Made by a program: the position numbers and the translations under genes. Positions 24,398 to 36,205 of a stretch of 64,000 bases of DNA are shown here, piece by piece. Origin of the DNA: Xiphydria camelus (taxonomy: Eukaryota > Arthropoda > Insecta > Hymenoptera > Xiphydriidae); NCBI GenBank assembly GCA_963678675.1, contig OY783195.1:25407385-25471384 (forward strand). The letters run 5' to 3'. Under the pieces are notes generated by a model that was not told where the DNA came from, did no database searches, and saw only the letters and a program-made list of their open reading frames with translations. Within the stretch, counting starts at the first letter, position 1; the number at the start of each line of letters is the position of its first letter.

Positions 24398-25380
24398 TGT
24401 CACGTCTGGGGGACTGACAAACGACTAATTTACCATTCAAATAGAAAACAACAAGCCTATCGACTCATGCGAGAGAACCGCACTTTACTAGGCGCTACCT
24501 GGACTATTTTCTCTACAGGTTTAAGGGGATTGAGATTATCTACAAGCATTAAAAGGGAAACTGAATTTATCGCGGAAACAATCTACTCGACACTCTTATC
24601 TTGAATTCGGGCGTTTTGCTCGTTTATTGGTTTCAAGATTTCAAACTCTATGATTTATGAGGCTTACCTTTTATTCGTTGGTTAAGTTAGGCTGCTCAGG
24701 TTCGTTTCTCTCGGTCTCTTCCTTGGTTTATGGGAAGGTCACGAGCTCTCTCTAGCAGGGATTTGGTTGCCGAGGATTAATCGAGACACTCTGAAGCTAG
24801 ACTCTATTACTACTTTATTAACGACAAAGGAAGTTTCGGCAATTTGGCATGCCGTTTACAATTTTAAACTACTGCAGAGCGTTGGTGGTTGGTAACAGGT
24901 TCACAATATCTTTATGCGCAAGTTCACAAGAAGAGTTCTCTAGAGTATCAGTCACACTGAGGGAAAGAATCTTGGCCTTTTATACGAGACAAGTAGGGCT
25001 GATTCTTATCCCTCCTCTAAAGGAAATTTACGTGTTCAGGCTGAACTATGATCTGTTTCTTAACATTAGCTATCCTATACAGTGTCCACTTTCATCGCGT
25101 TTGTTCTGATGATGAATTGCTGCACTCGGGACTTTTCCTATCGCCTATCGATTTCCAAACGGAGACTTTGTTCGTCGCTTACTCGTTACTGTTTCTTATC
25201 TCTATGAGTCTTATGAAGACGGCTATTTCGGAACGTGACAGTTTGTTCTGATGATGAATCGCTGCACTCGGGACTTTTCCTATCGCCTTTCTATTTCCAA
25301 ACGGAGACTGTTCGTCGCTTATTCACTACCGTGTCTTATCTCTATGAGTCTTACGAAAACGGCTATTTCGGAACGTGACA
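24398..25380. mobile_element. Solo LTR (983 bp) with AGTG target duplication
   Basis: Starts TGTCACGTCTGG and ends GGAACGTGACA, so the termini are the inverted TGTCACGT/ACGTGACA. AGTG flanks both sides (24394-24397 and 25381-25384). A 4-bp duplication and TGT...ACA ends are typical of gypsy-type LTRs. No internal retrotransposon region is present, so it is a solo LTR left by recombination. It carries an internal tandem duplication at 25103-25380. Confidence 0.75.
25103..25380. repeat. Tandem duplication (unit about 142 bp) within the solo LTR
   Basis: GTTCTGATGATGAAT through GGAACGTGACA occurs twice (25103-25244 and 25245-25380) with few differences. The duplicated unit includes the LTR terminus. 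Confidence 0.9.
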
Positions 25381-25384
25381 AGTG

Positions 25385-26871
25385 TTAGACTTATTTCTGT
25401 ATTTACAGTAAATTCGGTTACGCTAGCGGCCTTCAAATTACTCCGTTGAATCAAAAAGAATTATTCCTCCATCGGAGATATGTCATATTTTCGATTTTTC
25501 GACTTCCAGAAAACATTACATTTTATTCAAGGCATACTGTTCCAGCAGATGTGATTGCTCTATGAGAATTCGATGCTTATTGGGTGACATTAAATATTAA
25601 CCAATATAGATCGAATATTGATTGGGCTATTTTCAAAATCGCCACAATTGAAAGACGCCTCTTAATATAATTCGACTGGCACCAAAAAAACGGACGTATC
25701 TTTTCACTGTGGTTATAGAATATCGTAACTCGTTGTTGTGCAAGAAAAAGTCGTAAGTCACGTCGATGACAAGAAGAACTTACGATGTTTTCTCGCATAG
25801 CAACATGTTACGACATTTCTCACACAATGACGGTAAAAAAATACGTGCTTTTTTCGCTAGTACCGGTCAAATCGTTTATAAAGCTTTTACCGATACATTA
25901 ATCATGAAAATTGATATATTCTATTACGAAATTTATAAGGACAATTTCATAAGGAAATATATTAATTTTCATAATTACATACATATTCGAAAAAAGCTTT
26001 ACATAAAAATATATTATGATAAATATATTGTATTATATACGAACTTTTTTACAGTCAACTTAAAGTGGCTGCACAATGATTACTTTCTGAATGTTACACT
26101 ATCGCTAACACAATGCTCTTCTCCCTCTATTCTATTTCCCCTGCACCACCAGCGCGCAGTACCATACACAGCCACACCCCCTTTACGTTCGAATTACACG
26201 GACGTTCTCGCCTCGTTTCGACGAGCTACGATCATCCGTTATCCCCGCCGAACGCACGATATATACACAACTATAGCTACACGCGCCGTTCGACGAATTA
26301 TAAACGCTATTCTATCGAGGTTCGCACGAAAGGAAGGTGCATTACCCTCTAATGAATATCGGGCGGTAGTTTGTTGATGTCAATTAGATACACCCCGGGC
26401 ATAGATCACTCGGCTCTAGGGTTACGGGGGGTGGCTCGCCGTTGGGTAATAGCATTAAAAAGGGCTTCTGTGAGTACACACTCGGTTTGATTTAACGGGA
26501 CATTATGTATGAACGGTACGACTACGGCGGTCCGCTCGTTACAATAATTGAGTAGGTGCATTGTGCGGCGTCGCCGCGAGTAAATAATGAAATATCATAA
26601 ATAACGGTCGAGCTGTACGCTGCTCCGAAGAGCCGCGATGCGGTTCAACGTTTGCCGCTTTTATACGCGTGCACGCGCTTTTATCGTCTCATAACCTACG
26701 CGTGTCGATAATTGACTTTTTTTGCAAATGTGTGACGTATGTTGATTTTTCTTGCCTGCGGTTATTATAACGCGCCGTAGTCGTGGGATATTCGCTGTTA
26801 GTAATTTATGACGCGGTTGCATCGACCCACTCTTGTACTTCTAGTTGTATATAGGCTAGGGGAAATTTGTT
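25385..26871. other. No gene seen
   Basis: A 203-codon plus-strand frame (25766-26377) has no domain and biased, AT-driven composition; I do not call it. Confidence 0.5.
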
Positions 26872-27698
26872 TATTATAGAGGATGTAAATTTACCAAGAG
26901 CTATATCCGTTTATTTCCGTTATTTGTCATTTCATAAAGAGATCTTTCGAATAAAAGTTATTTAGGGTCAAGGGGGACGTATAATATAATATGTAAGTAG
27001 GTAGTTTTGGATAAGACGCGTTATCTACGAGATGCAAAGGTCGCCTTTATTTTTTCAAATAGAAGTTGACTTTTTCGTTCTCATAAAAGTTGTAGCGCTT
27101 GTCAGGATGAATACAAAAAGGTATACGGTGAAAGGCCCATTCCTTGGATCGTTTGTGAGATATTGCCAGTTAAAGTACACGAGTAAGTAAGCGTAAGAGA
27201 GACTTAAGTCCGGAAACTTACAATTAGTCGCGCGCGAGTCACTTGTAATTTGAGCAACAATATCTCACAAATCATCGCCCTATTAAGAAAAGTGCCTAAC
27301 TCCGTTTCAGAAAATTTTACAGGAGAAAAGAAAAACCGTTTATTTAGACGTTATTCTAATAGATGGCAGCAAAATTAAATTTTTGCCAAAAAGTGGAGTT
27401 AGGCACTTTTCTTATTAGGGCGACGAAATGATCCAATGAATGGGCCTTTTATTTTATACCCTTTCTATTCATCTCTCGACGAGTTCTAAAACTTTTATAA
27501 GAACGAAAATGTCGAGTTCCCTTTAAAAAAATAAAGGTGACCTTCATATCTCGTACATAACGCGTGTTATCAAAAATCATTTACATGCGTTATACGCCCC
27601 CCTCGATACGAAATGACTTTTACTTGAAACATTTTTTTGTAAAATGACAAATAATGCAAATAAATTGACGTGACCCTTGGTTTTTACACCCTGTATAA
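26872..27698. mobile_element. Large fold-back element with arms of about 300 bp
   Basis: The left arm (26872-27174) and right arm (27422-27698) are imperfect inverted copies. Matched landmarks are TTTGTCATTT, CGCGTTAT, AAAGGCCCATTC and mirrored forms. The outer right end reads ACAGGGTGTAAAAA when inverted. The centre holds two further hairpins, TTTGTGAGATATTG with its mirror (27152-27277) and 27277-27421. Confidence 0.75.
27277..27421. mobile_element. Palindromic insert or loop inside the fold-back element
   Basis: GCCCTATTAAGAAAAGTGCC is mirrored by GGCACTTTTCTTATTAGGGC almost perfectly over about 27 bases. It is better conserved than the surrounding arms, so it may be a younger nested MITE. 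Confidence 0.65.
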
Positions 27699-28057
27699 AT
27701 TCTGCGGGATAATTTTGTGATTATTCCCATCTTCCTAAAATCGAGATCGTAAATATGCTTCTTATTAATTCTTGCGTGTAAGAGAAATAAAGCTAAACTA
27801 GGTCATGCATTATAATTAGAGGCTATGGAGACTGAGGGACCTTCGCACATGTCGACCAGATTCCCAGTGACATTGTCTCCGGCTGACAAAAACTTTCTCG
27901 GAACACGTGTAAACATGACTTCATCGTCGAATCGCATACTGAAACGTCGTCGCGCATAAATACGAGCCGTTTGAGTGTGTAAACAAACGGCCCGTCACAA
28001 TGCGAGGAATAAGACGTAGAAATTCATCTGCCGCGTCTGAAATCTACCTCGTTGAAC

Positions 28058-28577
28058 TATTGCTGGCTGTCATACGACCTGAAATGGCGCGATAATGGCA
28101 GCCATGACTGGCTCAATAACGGACAAGCGCTGGGATGATAGTTTCGGACCAATATTGGGTGTCGATAAACGGCCAGACATGGCAAACTCTATATTGGTCC
28201 AACCATGGCAATTATTAGGTATATCATTCAATCAGCATCGGTATGAAAATCTGCCATTCGTGCTACGAATTTGCCCGAGCCATAACCCAATAATGAATTC
28301 GTAATATTGAATTAGCTCAAAATATTGGTTTTTTGATAAAATATTTGAATGACAAAACAAAATATCTTCAAAACATGTTACATGTGATATCTAAATTGGA
28401 TATTTAAAAATGGTCCTTTTTAGCGGTGGAAGATTGGAAACCCATTACTTTATAAAAATTAACGGGCGCCCGGAAATCCACCAGAGATTGCTCAACGCTA
28501 GGCGGCCAGTTCTCGGCCCATGATTTGTAACTATAGATTGGCAAAGTATTGGCCCTCTATTGTAATGACTGGCTTTC
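28058..28577 (+). repeat. K repeat, copy 1 (about 520 bp)
   Basis: Matches 56427-56981 in inverted orientation over its whole length. Landmarks are TGGCGCGATAATGGCAGCCAT, GTGTCGATAAACGGCCAG, TAGCTCAAAATATTGG and CGGAAATCCACCAGA. ACTGGCT/GCTGGCT motifs sit near both ends in the same orientation. No protein frame was recognised. Confidence 0.8.
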
Positions 28578-29481
28578 TTATACGGGAAGCGCAAACGACA
28601 ATTTAAATTAAAATGTATCATTTACATTTTCCCTCATTATTCCCAATAATCACAGTAACGTTTCACACCTCATTCTTTCTCTCCCCGAAACGGAATCGAT
28701 TGAACTAAATGAACCGGGTATCGGCAGCTCTCTCCTTCTTTCTCTCCTGCTCCCTACAGTATTTATTTGCTCGAGACAAAAGAAATCCATTATTTTCACG
28801 AGCACGTTCCCGCGCTCGAGCAAAAAGGACGAACTTTCCTGTGTACCCCATCCCTCTTCACCGAACTATCCTCTCCTGCATCTATCCCCTACCAATCGCT
28901 CTCCACCTCCTCTCCTCCTCCCTCCTGTCAGGCCCGACAAAAACTCTGGGTCATCCCGAAAAGGACAACGGGCTCTCGCGCGGGCAGCTGGTCGAGATTG
29001 CCGAAATGGCTTTAAAAGCTGCCGGCAATTTCTTGCGCCTCCATCTCCAACGATTTCCCCCTCCTCCCGCCCCTCGCGCGTCTCCATCTTTCTACCCGCG
29101 GACCCGAAGAACTGGTCGGCAGATGGCACGCGCGCGGCCCAACCCTCGGGTTTCGGGTCCCAACCCTCGAGGGCCCAGGTATTCTTGGGGGGGGTAAGGA
29201 CATTACACGCGCGCGCGCGGTCCGACTCGTGCCTCCGCTTAATTGGAAACGGATTTGCGTTCCGCTCCCTTGCGGTATAAGCTCGGGAGCGCTACTTGTT
29301 GTATAGCGTGCGCGCGCTGCGCAGTCGAGACTAATTGGACGTTAGACGGATGAGGCGCGTCTATTTTGTTGTCGCAGCTATACGAGCAGAACGTCTGCTC
29401 GCTGCAGTATAGTGTACTTTTGAGAAAATTGCATTCTTTCTTTAAGATTTCATTATATAAGTTACTGAAATTAATATAGCG
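28578..29481. other. Pyrimidine- and CpG-rich stretch, no gene recognised
   Basis: 28720-29200 is a long C/T-rich tract, followed by GCGCGC runs. The 162-codon frame here is low complexity. Confidence 0.5.
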
Positions 29482-29514
29482 CACTGAGAAAAAAAAAACT
29501 CGGTCAATTTAACC

Positions 29515-30137
29515 TAATGAAATAAGCAAAAACTGCTCGTTGTTAGATATTTATAATTCTAAATTTAATGCCGGGTTTATGCCAAACCTCGTCAAGCCAT
29601 CACAAATTCAAACGTGTGAATAGCGCGTTTGGCTTGGCTTGTGTAGGCTTGCTAGTACTTGTCGCCGATCCGACCGAGTGTCGGTTTTTGGCACAATACA
29701 AATCAAAGGAAGTTAACGGCAAGCGCTTGCGAAGCGTTTACACGTTTGTGCGTTTGTGAAGGTTTGGAGTTTGTGGCAAGTGCCAAGCGTGTAAACCCAG
29801 CATAAGACTATGTTTTATTACCACGAACGGTGAGAGTACAATTTTATTACTCTGCAAAAAGGAAAGGTTCCATTACTTTACAACCGGGGAAAAGCCGGTG
29901 GGCCTAGCGTGCCTGGTGAACATGTGGTGTATACTTGGGGTACAGTGTGACCAGTGGTTACTCAGTCCCTTCGAAAAGGGGTTTTTGCAATGTACCCTCA
30001 GATTTGGAAAATAGTCTGTTCAGAGACAGCTCTCAAAGTGTGAAGACATCGAAGAATAAATACTTTACTTTTACTCTCAAGTCAAGAACTTTGATTTAAT
30101 AAACTATTTACCTGGCTTCCTATTCACATTTCCAATA
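29515..30137. mobile_element. Solo LTR, B family, copy 2, with nested Harbinger-like MITE
   Basis: Starts TAATGAAATAAGC and ends TTCCAATA. TAACC flanks both sides (29510-29514 and 30138-30142). Removing it rejoins the A-family sequence exactly. It matches copy 1 (3448-3842) except for the insert at 29569-29802. Without the insert it is about 386 bp. Confidence 0.8.
29569..29802. mobile_element. Harbinger-like MITE (234 bp) with TAA duplication
   Basis: TGCCGGGTTTA and, inverted, TGCTGGGTTTA form the ends, with TAA on both sides (29566-29568, 29803-29805). LTR copy 1 at 3.5 kb shows the empty site with one TAA, so the edges are exact. The interior is rich in GGCTTGGCTTG-like and CGTTTACACG motifs. 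Confidence 0.8.
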
Positions 30138-30358
30138 TAACCAAAATCCTGAAGATAATGACCAATTCGTTTGGTGAAATATGAATCCTCCATCTGTTTG
30201 GTTAAAGTGACTAATTTTTGGTTAGAATAACTAAATGTTTGGTGGGAGTAACTAAATATTTGATTAGAGTAACTAGATATTTGGTTCTACTCACCAGTAT
30301 TTTGATGAGAATAACTAAACGCGTTTTGTGTCATTTTAACCTAATTATTTTTTTCTCT

Positions 30359-31252
30359 ATTTCTATATCATTTATTGTGTATAACAAAATATCTTGTAAT
30401 AATACAGTAACTCTATAAAATAAATATAATATGGTGCTGCTAAATCTTGTAAAAGAATATTTTCGGATCCTTTTGTGTCGCTCCTACAAATTCCAATAAT
30501 TCGAAAAATCCACTAGTGACTGGTTCGTATTGCGTCGGATTATTGTGCTCGTATTATAATTCAAATTGCAGTGCAAAGGAAAAACGAATTTCGACCTCTC
30601 ACGATTTACGTATGTGCAGAAACTGAGGCGTATATAATGGCATGAAAAGGCAAGATATAATATCTAACGTCTAGAGAAAGAAAGGATTTTTTTTAAAACG
30701 TCGCAACGCTGATCGATGCATATATTTATTATACGTATATAAACTAGAAACGTGATTGAGTTCATTATCCAGCTTTCAAGCCGGCGCGATGCTAGGCCAG
30801 TCGATACCTCCGGTGATGAGGGATCCACGAGAATGATCGTGCGAGAAAAATCAATAGGGATGCTGTCCGCGCCAGGGCCAGCTGCGATAGGAAAAGAAAA
30901 GATAGAGTAGGCACAGGTACATACATATATACCGGAGTTTGGAGCAGCTGGAACGGTCGGGGACGGATATTTCGTGCGGGCTGAGGAGATGCGCGAGGCG
31001 GTTGAGAGAGGAGGCATCTGTTTCTCTCGACCTTGTGAAGGACCACCTTGGGTTTTTAGGAAAAGGTGAAGAATTTCCATTTATGTAAATTCACGACGTA
31101 CAACGTGTAGCATTGAATTCGATCGGCGGTTTCGAAAGATGCGAAAAATTTAATTTAAAGGTTTCCTTTTATATAGCCTCGATTCCAATTCGACATTTTA
31201 TTCATCGTATGTATTATATTTTATGTACGACTTCTTATCTTTTGCTATCAAG
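30359..31252. other. No gene seen
   Basis: Unique sequence; the minus-strand 138-codon frame (30664-31080) has no domain. Confidence 0.5.
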
Positions 31253-31254
31253 TT

Positions 31255-31724
31255 TACTGAGAAAAATAACCTGGTCAGTTTAATCAAAATTCTAGCGACC
31301 GTAACTAAACCGTTTGGTGAAATGTGAATCCTCCATCTGTTTGATTAAACTGACTATTTTTTTGGTTAGAATAACTGGAAATGTACACGGAAAAAAAAAT
31401 CGTAGCATTTACAAAATTTGTGGTAAATTTCAGTACATAACTACAATTTTAGTAAAAATTACAGTAAAATGTATAGAAATCGCAAACGTTGCTGTCATTT
31501 TAACTAAAATTGTGGTTATCGTAACAATAAATTGACCTTATCCCGCAATTTATCAAAAACTTTGTAAATGCTACGATTTTATTTTTTCTATGCAGTTAGA
31601 ATTACTAAACATACAGTTAGAATAACTAAATATTTGGTTCTGCTTACTAGTATTTTGGTTAGAATAACCAAGCTCGTTTAACCAGATGCATTTTGTTATT
31701 TTAACCAAGTTATTTTCTTCAATG
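31255..31724. mobile_element. A-family MITE split by a CACGG element
   Basis: TACTGAGAAAAATAACCTGG to AAGTTATTTTCTTCAATG with TT on both flanks. Family sequence is interrupted after GGAAATG by 31386-31592 and resumes with AGTTAGAATTACTAAAC. Confidence 0.85.
31386..31592. mobile_element. Nested palindromic MITE, C family
   Basis: CACGGAAAAAAAAATCGTAGC and the mirrored GCTACGATTTTATTTTTTCTATG form inverted ends of about 30 bp (with CATTTACAAA further in). The flanks are TA on the left and CA on the right, so a 2-bp duplication is likely but worn. Confidence 0.8.
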
Positions 31725-32971
31725 TTCATTTACCTGCGATTTTACATTTTTTTTACACCGTTTAATGCTCGCTATAATATGGCACAGCGGAAATTATACA
31801 TTTTCCCTCATTCCTCCATTTAATTAGATCACTCTTATTCAGTAGCCGTAGCAAGGCAAGAGAAATAGCACGGATCATCGTAGATTCGACACGAACACGA
31901 TTTCGTCAAATCGCCGAGATATGTATACCACCGTACTTCCGGGTCTCGAACCCTCCTCCTCCTCTTTTCCTCTCCGCGAGCCCCTCAAATTCAATTTATT
32001 CATCGCCGCGCCGGGAGCAACCGCGAAGAGCTCGCGACGATGGTCCCTGCACGATTACCGCTACCGTATTCAGAGCGAAAGAGGCGCCACATTATATCGT
32101 CATAAATCAGCGACCGGGAAGGACCGGTCACCGGTCGGACGCCTTCTCGGTCTTCCCTCTCTTGATTTCTCCTCTCTCTCGAACCCCTCTTGCGCGGGGG
32201 AAAGCACGCGCAGTGAATAATTAGGGCCAGGTCCCTCTCCGATGCACCGCGTTAAAGTCTTCTCACGTCTCATTACTCCTCTCCCTTTGGCGGATAGACA
32301 TCGGACACTTAGGTCCGAGCGGAAGTTTAACTCGGTGCATTTTTTAGCGGAGTTTTTGCTCGGAGTTCGGACTCGGATTAAGTTGGAGTTGGGTTTAGAA
32401 ATGGGATAGCGATCCCTCTGCGGACTTGCAATGATAATTACCAGCCGAGATGCGGTCATTTTGATCCTTGGGTAAGCCATAGTTTATTTTAATTTCATCT
32501 AGCGATGAAGTAATTCGTGTTACCATTCGTGCTGAAATAATTATACATACAGCGGAAATAACTATACGTATAGCTGAAACAGAAATATGTACTTATGTAT
32601 TGCTAAGGTAACTAGAACTTATTCTTATATCAATAAACTACTAGCATTGCCGCACTGAGGAAAAAATTTAGTTGTTCCAACCAAGCGGTTTGGTTTAAGG
32701 TTAGATTTCGTCAAATTATCCATCGTGTAGTTAGTTGGCCTGTATGCAGTTGGAATAACTATTATAAATTTTTTCGTTTCATTCTCTCGATAAAATTCAT
32801 TTTATTGGGTAGACGTAGTTAATACATCACGCTTCATTAAATTAATCTGAGTTAATTTGTTTCGACAAAAGTTTTTGTCAGACGAACGGTGGAAGTATGG
32901 TGTTAAACGAACAATCGTTTGATTCAATTAAATTTTGTGATTACGGGCGCGCAACAAAATATTATACAGTA

Positions 32972-33491
32972 CCGTCAACGCGGGATACTTTGGCCCTGGG
33001 GTCCTTCTTTGACTCAAATTAAGAAATACAATTTTTGTCACTCCGTGTCAAATACTCGGTTTCATGGGCGTCCTCGACGCATGTGAAATCATCTTTCACA
33101 CACCAATTCGTGAAAAGTTGCGCAGTGCGTGAAATAACCTGCGCAGTGTGTGAAATCGTCAATCTCGTATTTGACACTTAGTAACAAAAAATATAATTCG
33201 TTATTCGGTTGTTTCGCGCCGTTCTAACGAGTGTGATTGCCGTACTCGCTTCGCTCGTGCGGCAAACTTCACACTCGTTAAAAACAGCGCTTCACGCCCT
33301 AATAACAAAAATAACCAAAAACGTTCTCAAACTACTTGATGCACGCAATGGCTGCACAGATCTGCGGCCTAGTAGAAACTACCGAAACCAGTTTAAAATC
33401 AGGTTCCTCAAGATAGCTTCAGAACGTTTTATTTTATTTCTTAATTTGGGTCAAAGAAGGACCCCAGGGCCAAAGTAGCCCGCGTTGACGG
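32972..33491. mobile_element. Long-TIR element (520 bp) with TA duplication
   Basis: CCGTCAACGCGGGATACTTT opens an inverted repeat of about 55 bp that closes with AAAGTAGCCCGCGTTGACGG. TA flanks both sides. The inner part has a hairpin AACGAGTGTGA...TCACACTCGTT at about 33223-33278. The two long ends are nearly identical, so it is a young insertion. Confidence 0.85.
33223..33278. repeat. Hairpin inside the 32972-33491 element
   Basis: AACGAGTGTGATTGCCG pairs with CGGCAAACTTCACACTCGTT around a GCTTCGC centre. Confidence 0.8.
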
Positions 33492-33699
33492 TAGTTATTT
33501 GAACGAATATTTAGTTGAAGCAGCTAAGCGTCTAATTACTTCAACTTAATTTGAATTACTTTAACTACATCTTTATTGGAATAACTATATATATTTAGTT
33601 GGACGCCCGAGATTTTTTGATTTGAAAGATTTAGTTAAATCGAATACGTTTTTTTCTCAGTGCGTACAGTCTATAACATTTCTCTCAGAGCAAATTTTT

Positions 33700-34609
33700 T
33701 ATCTCAGTGTTCGAGTACACCAATTTAAACAACCAAGAGAATCGCACTGTGAAACTGACTTGCGATATTTTCTTGCCAAACAATCGCGATAGAATTCTCC
33801 ATCGACCTTTCGAACCTCCAAGAAGCCACAATGGAGAACCGGATCAGGATAATGCGAGAGATAAACAGGATGATATCCTCGAGCGCATTTATTCCGTGAA
33901 GAAAGCTGTGCACCATGAGGGGTCGACCCATGAATTTCTATCGGCGTCTCGATCCGTCTCCGCGATTCGTGACGGTTCGACGAGAGTGTTGAAAAGGCGT
34001 GTTGCTCCAGCGTAGTCGCAGGTATGTGACATAAGGTCGCCGAGAAGGAAAGGGAAAAGCAGTGGGGGGGTCGCACAGCAGACTTCACGGTTCAGGTTGG
34101 CGAGGCGTGCAGCTCGCTCGACCGTGTAATTAGATGCACCGCGCGAGTGACCCGTTCGAAACACATCCCGAGCAAGAATCGTTGCCGGTATCTGGGATAG
34201 TCGGGTGTACACGGGCGCGGTACTTAGGCGCTAATTCTAACTTCTAACTTGCCCGGGCCACTGGCCAATTCGCCGCTTCTTACTCGCCTCGACGTCGTGC
34301 ATCACGTCCTAGACACTACACCGAGATGGATAGCTCTCTACTCGCCTTTCCTTCCCTCTATATACTTATCCTCTTCTTTCCGCGCGTTGCAACTTCGCGC
34401 GTGGATTACGGATAGCTGAATAGCCACTACGTGCGTTCCCATACATGTATAGTGTCTCTTCTCGCGATATTCTCGTGCTGCAACGTGACTGCAGCCCGCG
34501 GTGGGACTTGCAGTGGAAGATGAAATTATTGAGGTAGCCTGGTAATTGAATCGTTGGCTGCGGATGGACTAGTTAAGTTAATTTTCAAATAGCCCTTGAG
34601 GAGATTTAC
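33700..34609. other. No gene seen
   Basis: Overlapping frames on both strands at 33700-34200 are compositional. A transposon-like end (ATCTCAGTGTT) sits at 33701-33711. Confidence 0.5.
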
Positions 34610-34611
34610 TG

Positions 34612-34860
34612 CACAGAGAAAAAGAATTAGTCGGATTTACTGAAAACGACAAGTGGGGCCGTAATTATTTATTCACATCGATGAAAATTATTAACACATC
34701 AATTATATATCTCTTCTTTACAATCATGTGAAGTAGTATGTGATTGCGGGCGAGAAATATTTAATTAATGTGAAAAATATTTAGTTGATCTATTATAAAT
34801 AAATAATTACTTGCGTCCCCGCAAGTAATTTTCAGTAGATCCAACTAATTTTTTTCTGTG
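34612..34860. mobile_element. D-family palindromic MITE, copy 4
   Basis: CACAGAGAAAAAGAATTAG to CTAATTTTTTTCTGTG with TG on both flanks. The right arm keeps the palindrome ACTTGCGTCCCCGCAAGT; the left arm has lost it (GACAAGTGGGGCC). Confidence 0.85.
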
Positions 34861-35057
34861 TGCTTAAGTAGCTACGCTGATGAGGACTTAAATGAGAATT
34901 GATTAATCAACTGGTTCGTACGGCGTTTAATCATACCTATCATTTTCTGAATCTCATTTGCTGCTGAATTAATTTGTTTATTTCTTAAATAGACAGTGAT
35001 TGATTTTTCTATTAAACATAATTTGTTAGTCGATGCTCGCAGCAGTAGCATTCCTGC

Positions 35058-35260
35058 ATTTAGGAAAAAATGTGATCAATTTAACCAAAATCTTGGTGAT
35101 GATGACTAAACTGTTTGGTGAAATATGGATCCTCTATCTGTTTGGTTAAAATGTCAATTTTTTGGTTAGAATAATCAACTCATCAGTATTTTGGTTAGAA
35201 TAACTAAACGCGTTTAATTAAATACGTTTTGTCACTTTAACCTAATTATTTTTCTCAGTG
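35058..35260. mobile_element. A-family MITE, copy at 35.1 kb
   Basis: The left end is worn (TTTAGGAAAAAATG). The body has CCAAAATCTTGGTGATGATGACTAAAC, and the right end is CTAATTATTTTTCTCAGTG. Confidence 0.8.
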
Positions 35261-36203
35261 TGCGAGCTACATTGATCCGTATCTCGGTAACGAGCAAAAT
35301 TAATTTTAGTGTCAGGAAGGCTTAAATTACGACTAACAAGAACGTGCCGTTAAACTAGAGAGAAGCGTGTTAAAATATAGCAATAAATTAGCAGGTGGCG
35401 CGGATAATTTTATCACCTACTATATATCAGGCCTTGAATTTTTCTCGACTTTTTCCATTATACCCACTCTTCCGTGCGGTCTTGAAAAATAGTATCCGCC
35501 TTTTCCCACGTGCGCAAGCTTTAAGTGCATCTCGCACCTTACCTCACAAAAAATACGCACCCCCGAGAACTCACCTCGCCTCCGCAGCTTCCCTCCGGGT
35601 TGGAAGGGAACTTTCCTCTTCCCGGCGATAAACTTCCTCCACCCGCCACGAACGGGAGCTTCGGAAGCGAAGTTTTAACCGAGATTTCTTATTCTTCGTC
35701 CTCTCGATGTTCAATTCGTGACGCACCTTTAACCCGTCCTACCGCGCGGGATGAGCGTCGAATAATAAGGTCCCGGCGTCCTCTCCGCATACATGTACTC
35801 CGCTCTCTCGGAGTCCCCCTTTCGACACGCGCGGCCAGCCACTTCGGGATTTTGACGAAACCACGCACGAAGGGGTCTCCCCCTCTTCCTCCGCCGCCCC
35901 TAACCACGAATATACGGATGACGTCTCAAAGACGGGCAGGTGCAACGCAGCGCGCGCGCGCTCACCGTGAAAGATACCGGTCTTCTTGTTGGTCTTGCAC
36001 AGAGCTCTCGCGCCTCTCGGATCTCCGTCGATCCCACCTGCCGATCACGTAGTCCCCACGATCCGCGCTCACGCTCGATCTGCCGTTAAAGAAGCCGAAT
36101 GATCGCACATTTGCTCCTCGCTCGTCAGCGATCGCGCGATGAATAATGCGGCGATTTTATGTACGTTGTCGACAGATTTTATATTTTAAGCGCGCAGGTA
36201 TTG
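35261..36203. other. CpG-rich stretch, no gene recognised
   Basis: GC-rich from about 35450 to 36100 with frames open on both strands, as expected of such composition. Confidence 0.5.
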
Positions 36204-36205
36204 TA

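Larger units (their letters stand above)
29482..30358. mobile_element. A-family MITE split by the 29515 solo LTR
   Basis: CACTGAGAAAAAAAAAACTCGG...TTTAACC at 29482-29514 continues after the LTR as AAAATCCTGAAGATAATGACC and family sequence to about 30358. The right terminus is worn (ATTTTTTTCTC, then no clear CAGTG). Confidence 0.85.
32653..33662. mobile_element. M-family CACTGAG MITE, copy 1, with nested long-TIR element
   Basis: CACTGAGGAAAAAATTTAG and GTTTTTTTCTCAGTG ends with CG on both flanks. Landmarks shared with 55793-57137 are GTTGTTCCAACCAA, TTTCGACAAAAGTTTTTGTC, TCGTTTGATTCAATTAAA and TATTTAGTTG. Confidence 0.85.
32530..33690. mobile_element. AA-family element, copy 1, split by M-family MITE
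   Basis: GCTGAAATAATTATAC through AATAAACTACTAGCATTGC matches the inverted copy at 58907-59257. It resumes after 33664 with CAGTCTATAACATTTCTCTCAGAG. The left edge is uncertain. Confidence 0.65.

Noticed and set aside
25766..26377. 203-codon plus-strand frame
   Set aside because: AT-driven composition, no domain, no splice context.
26872..27698. Hairpin RNA or microRNA gene
   Set aside because: The arms are long, diverged and end like a transposon; no precursor-sized conserved hairpin stands out.
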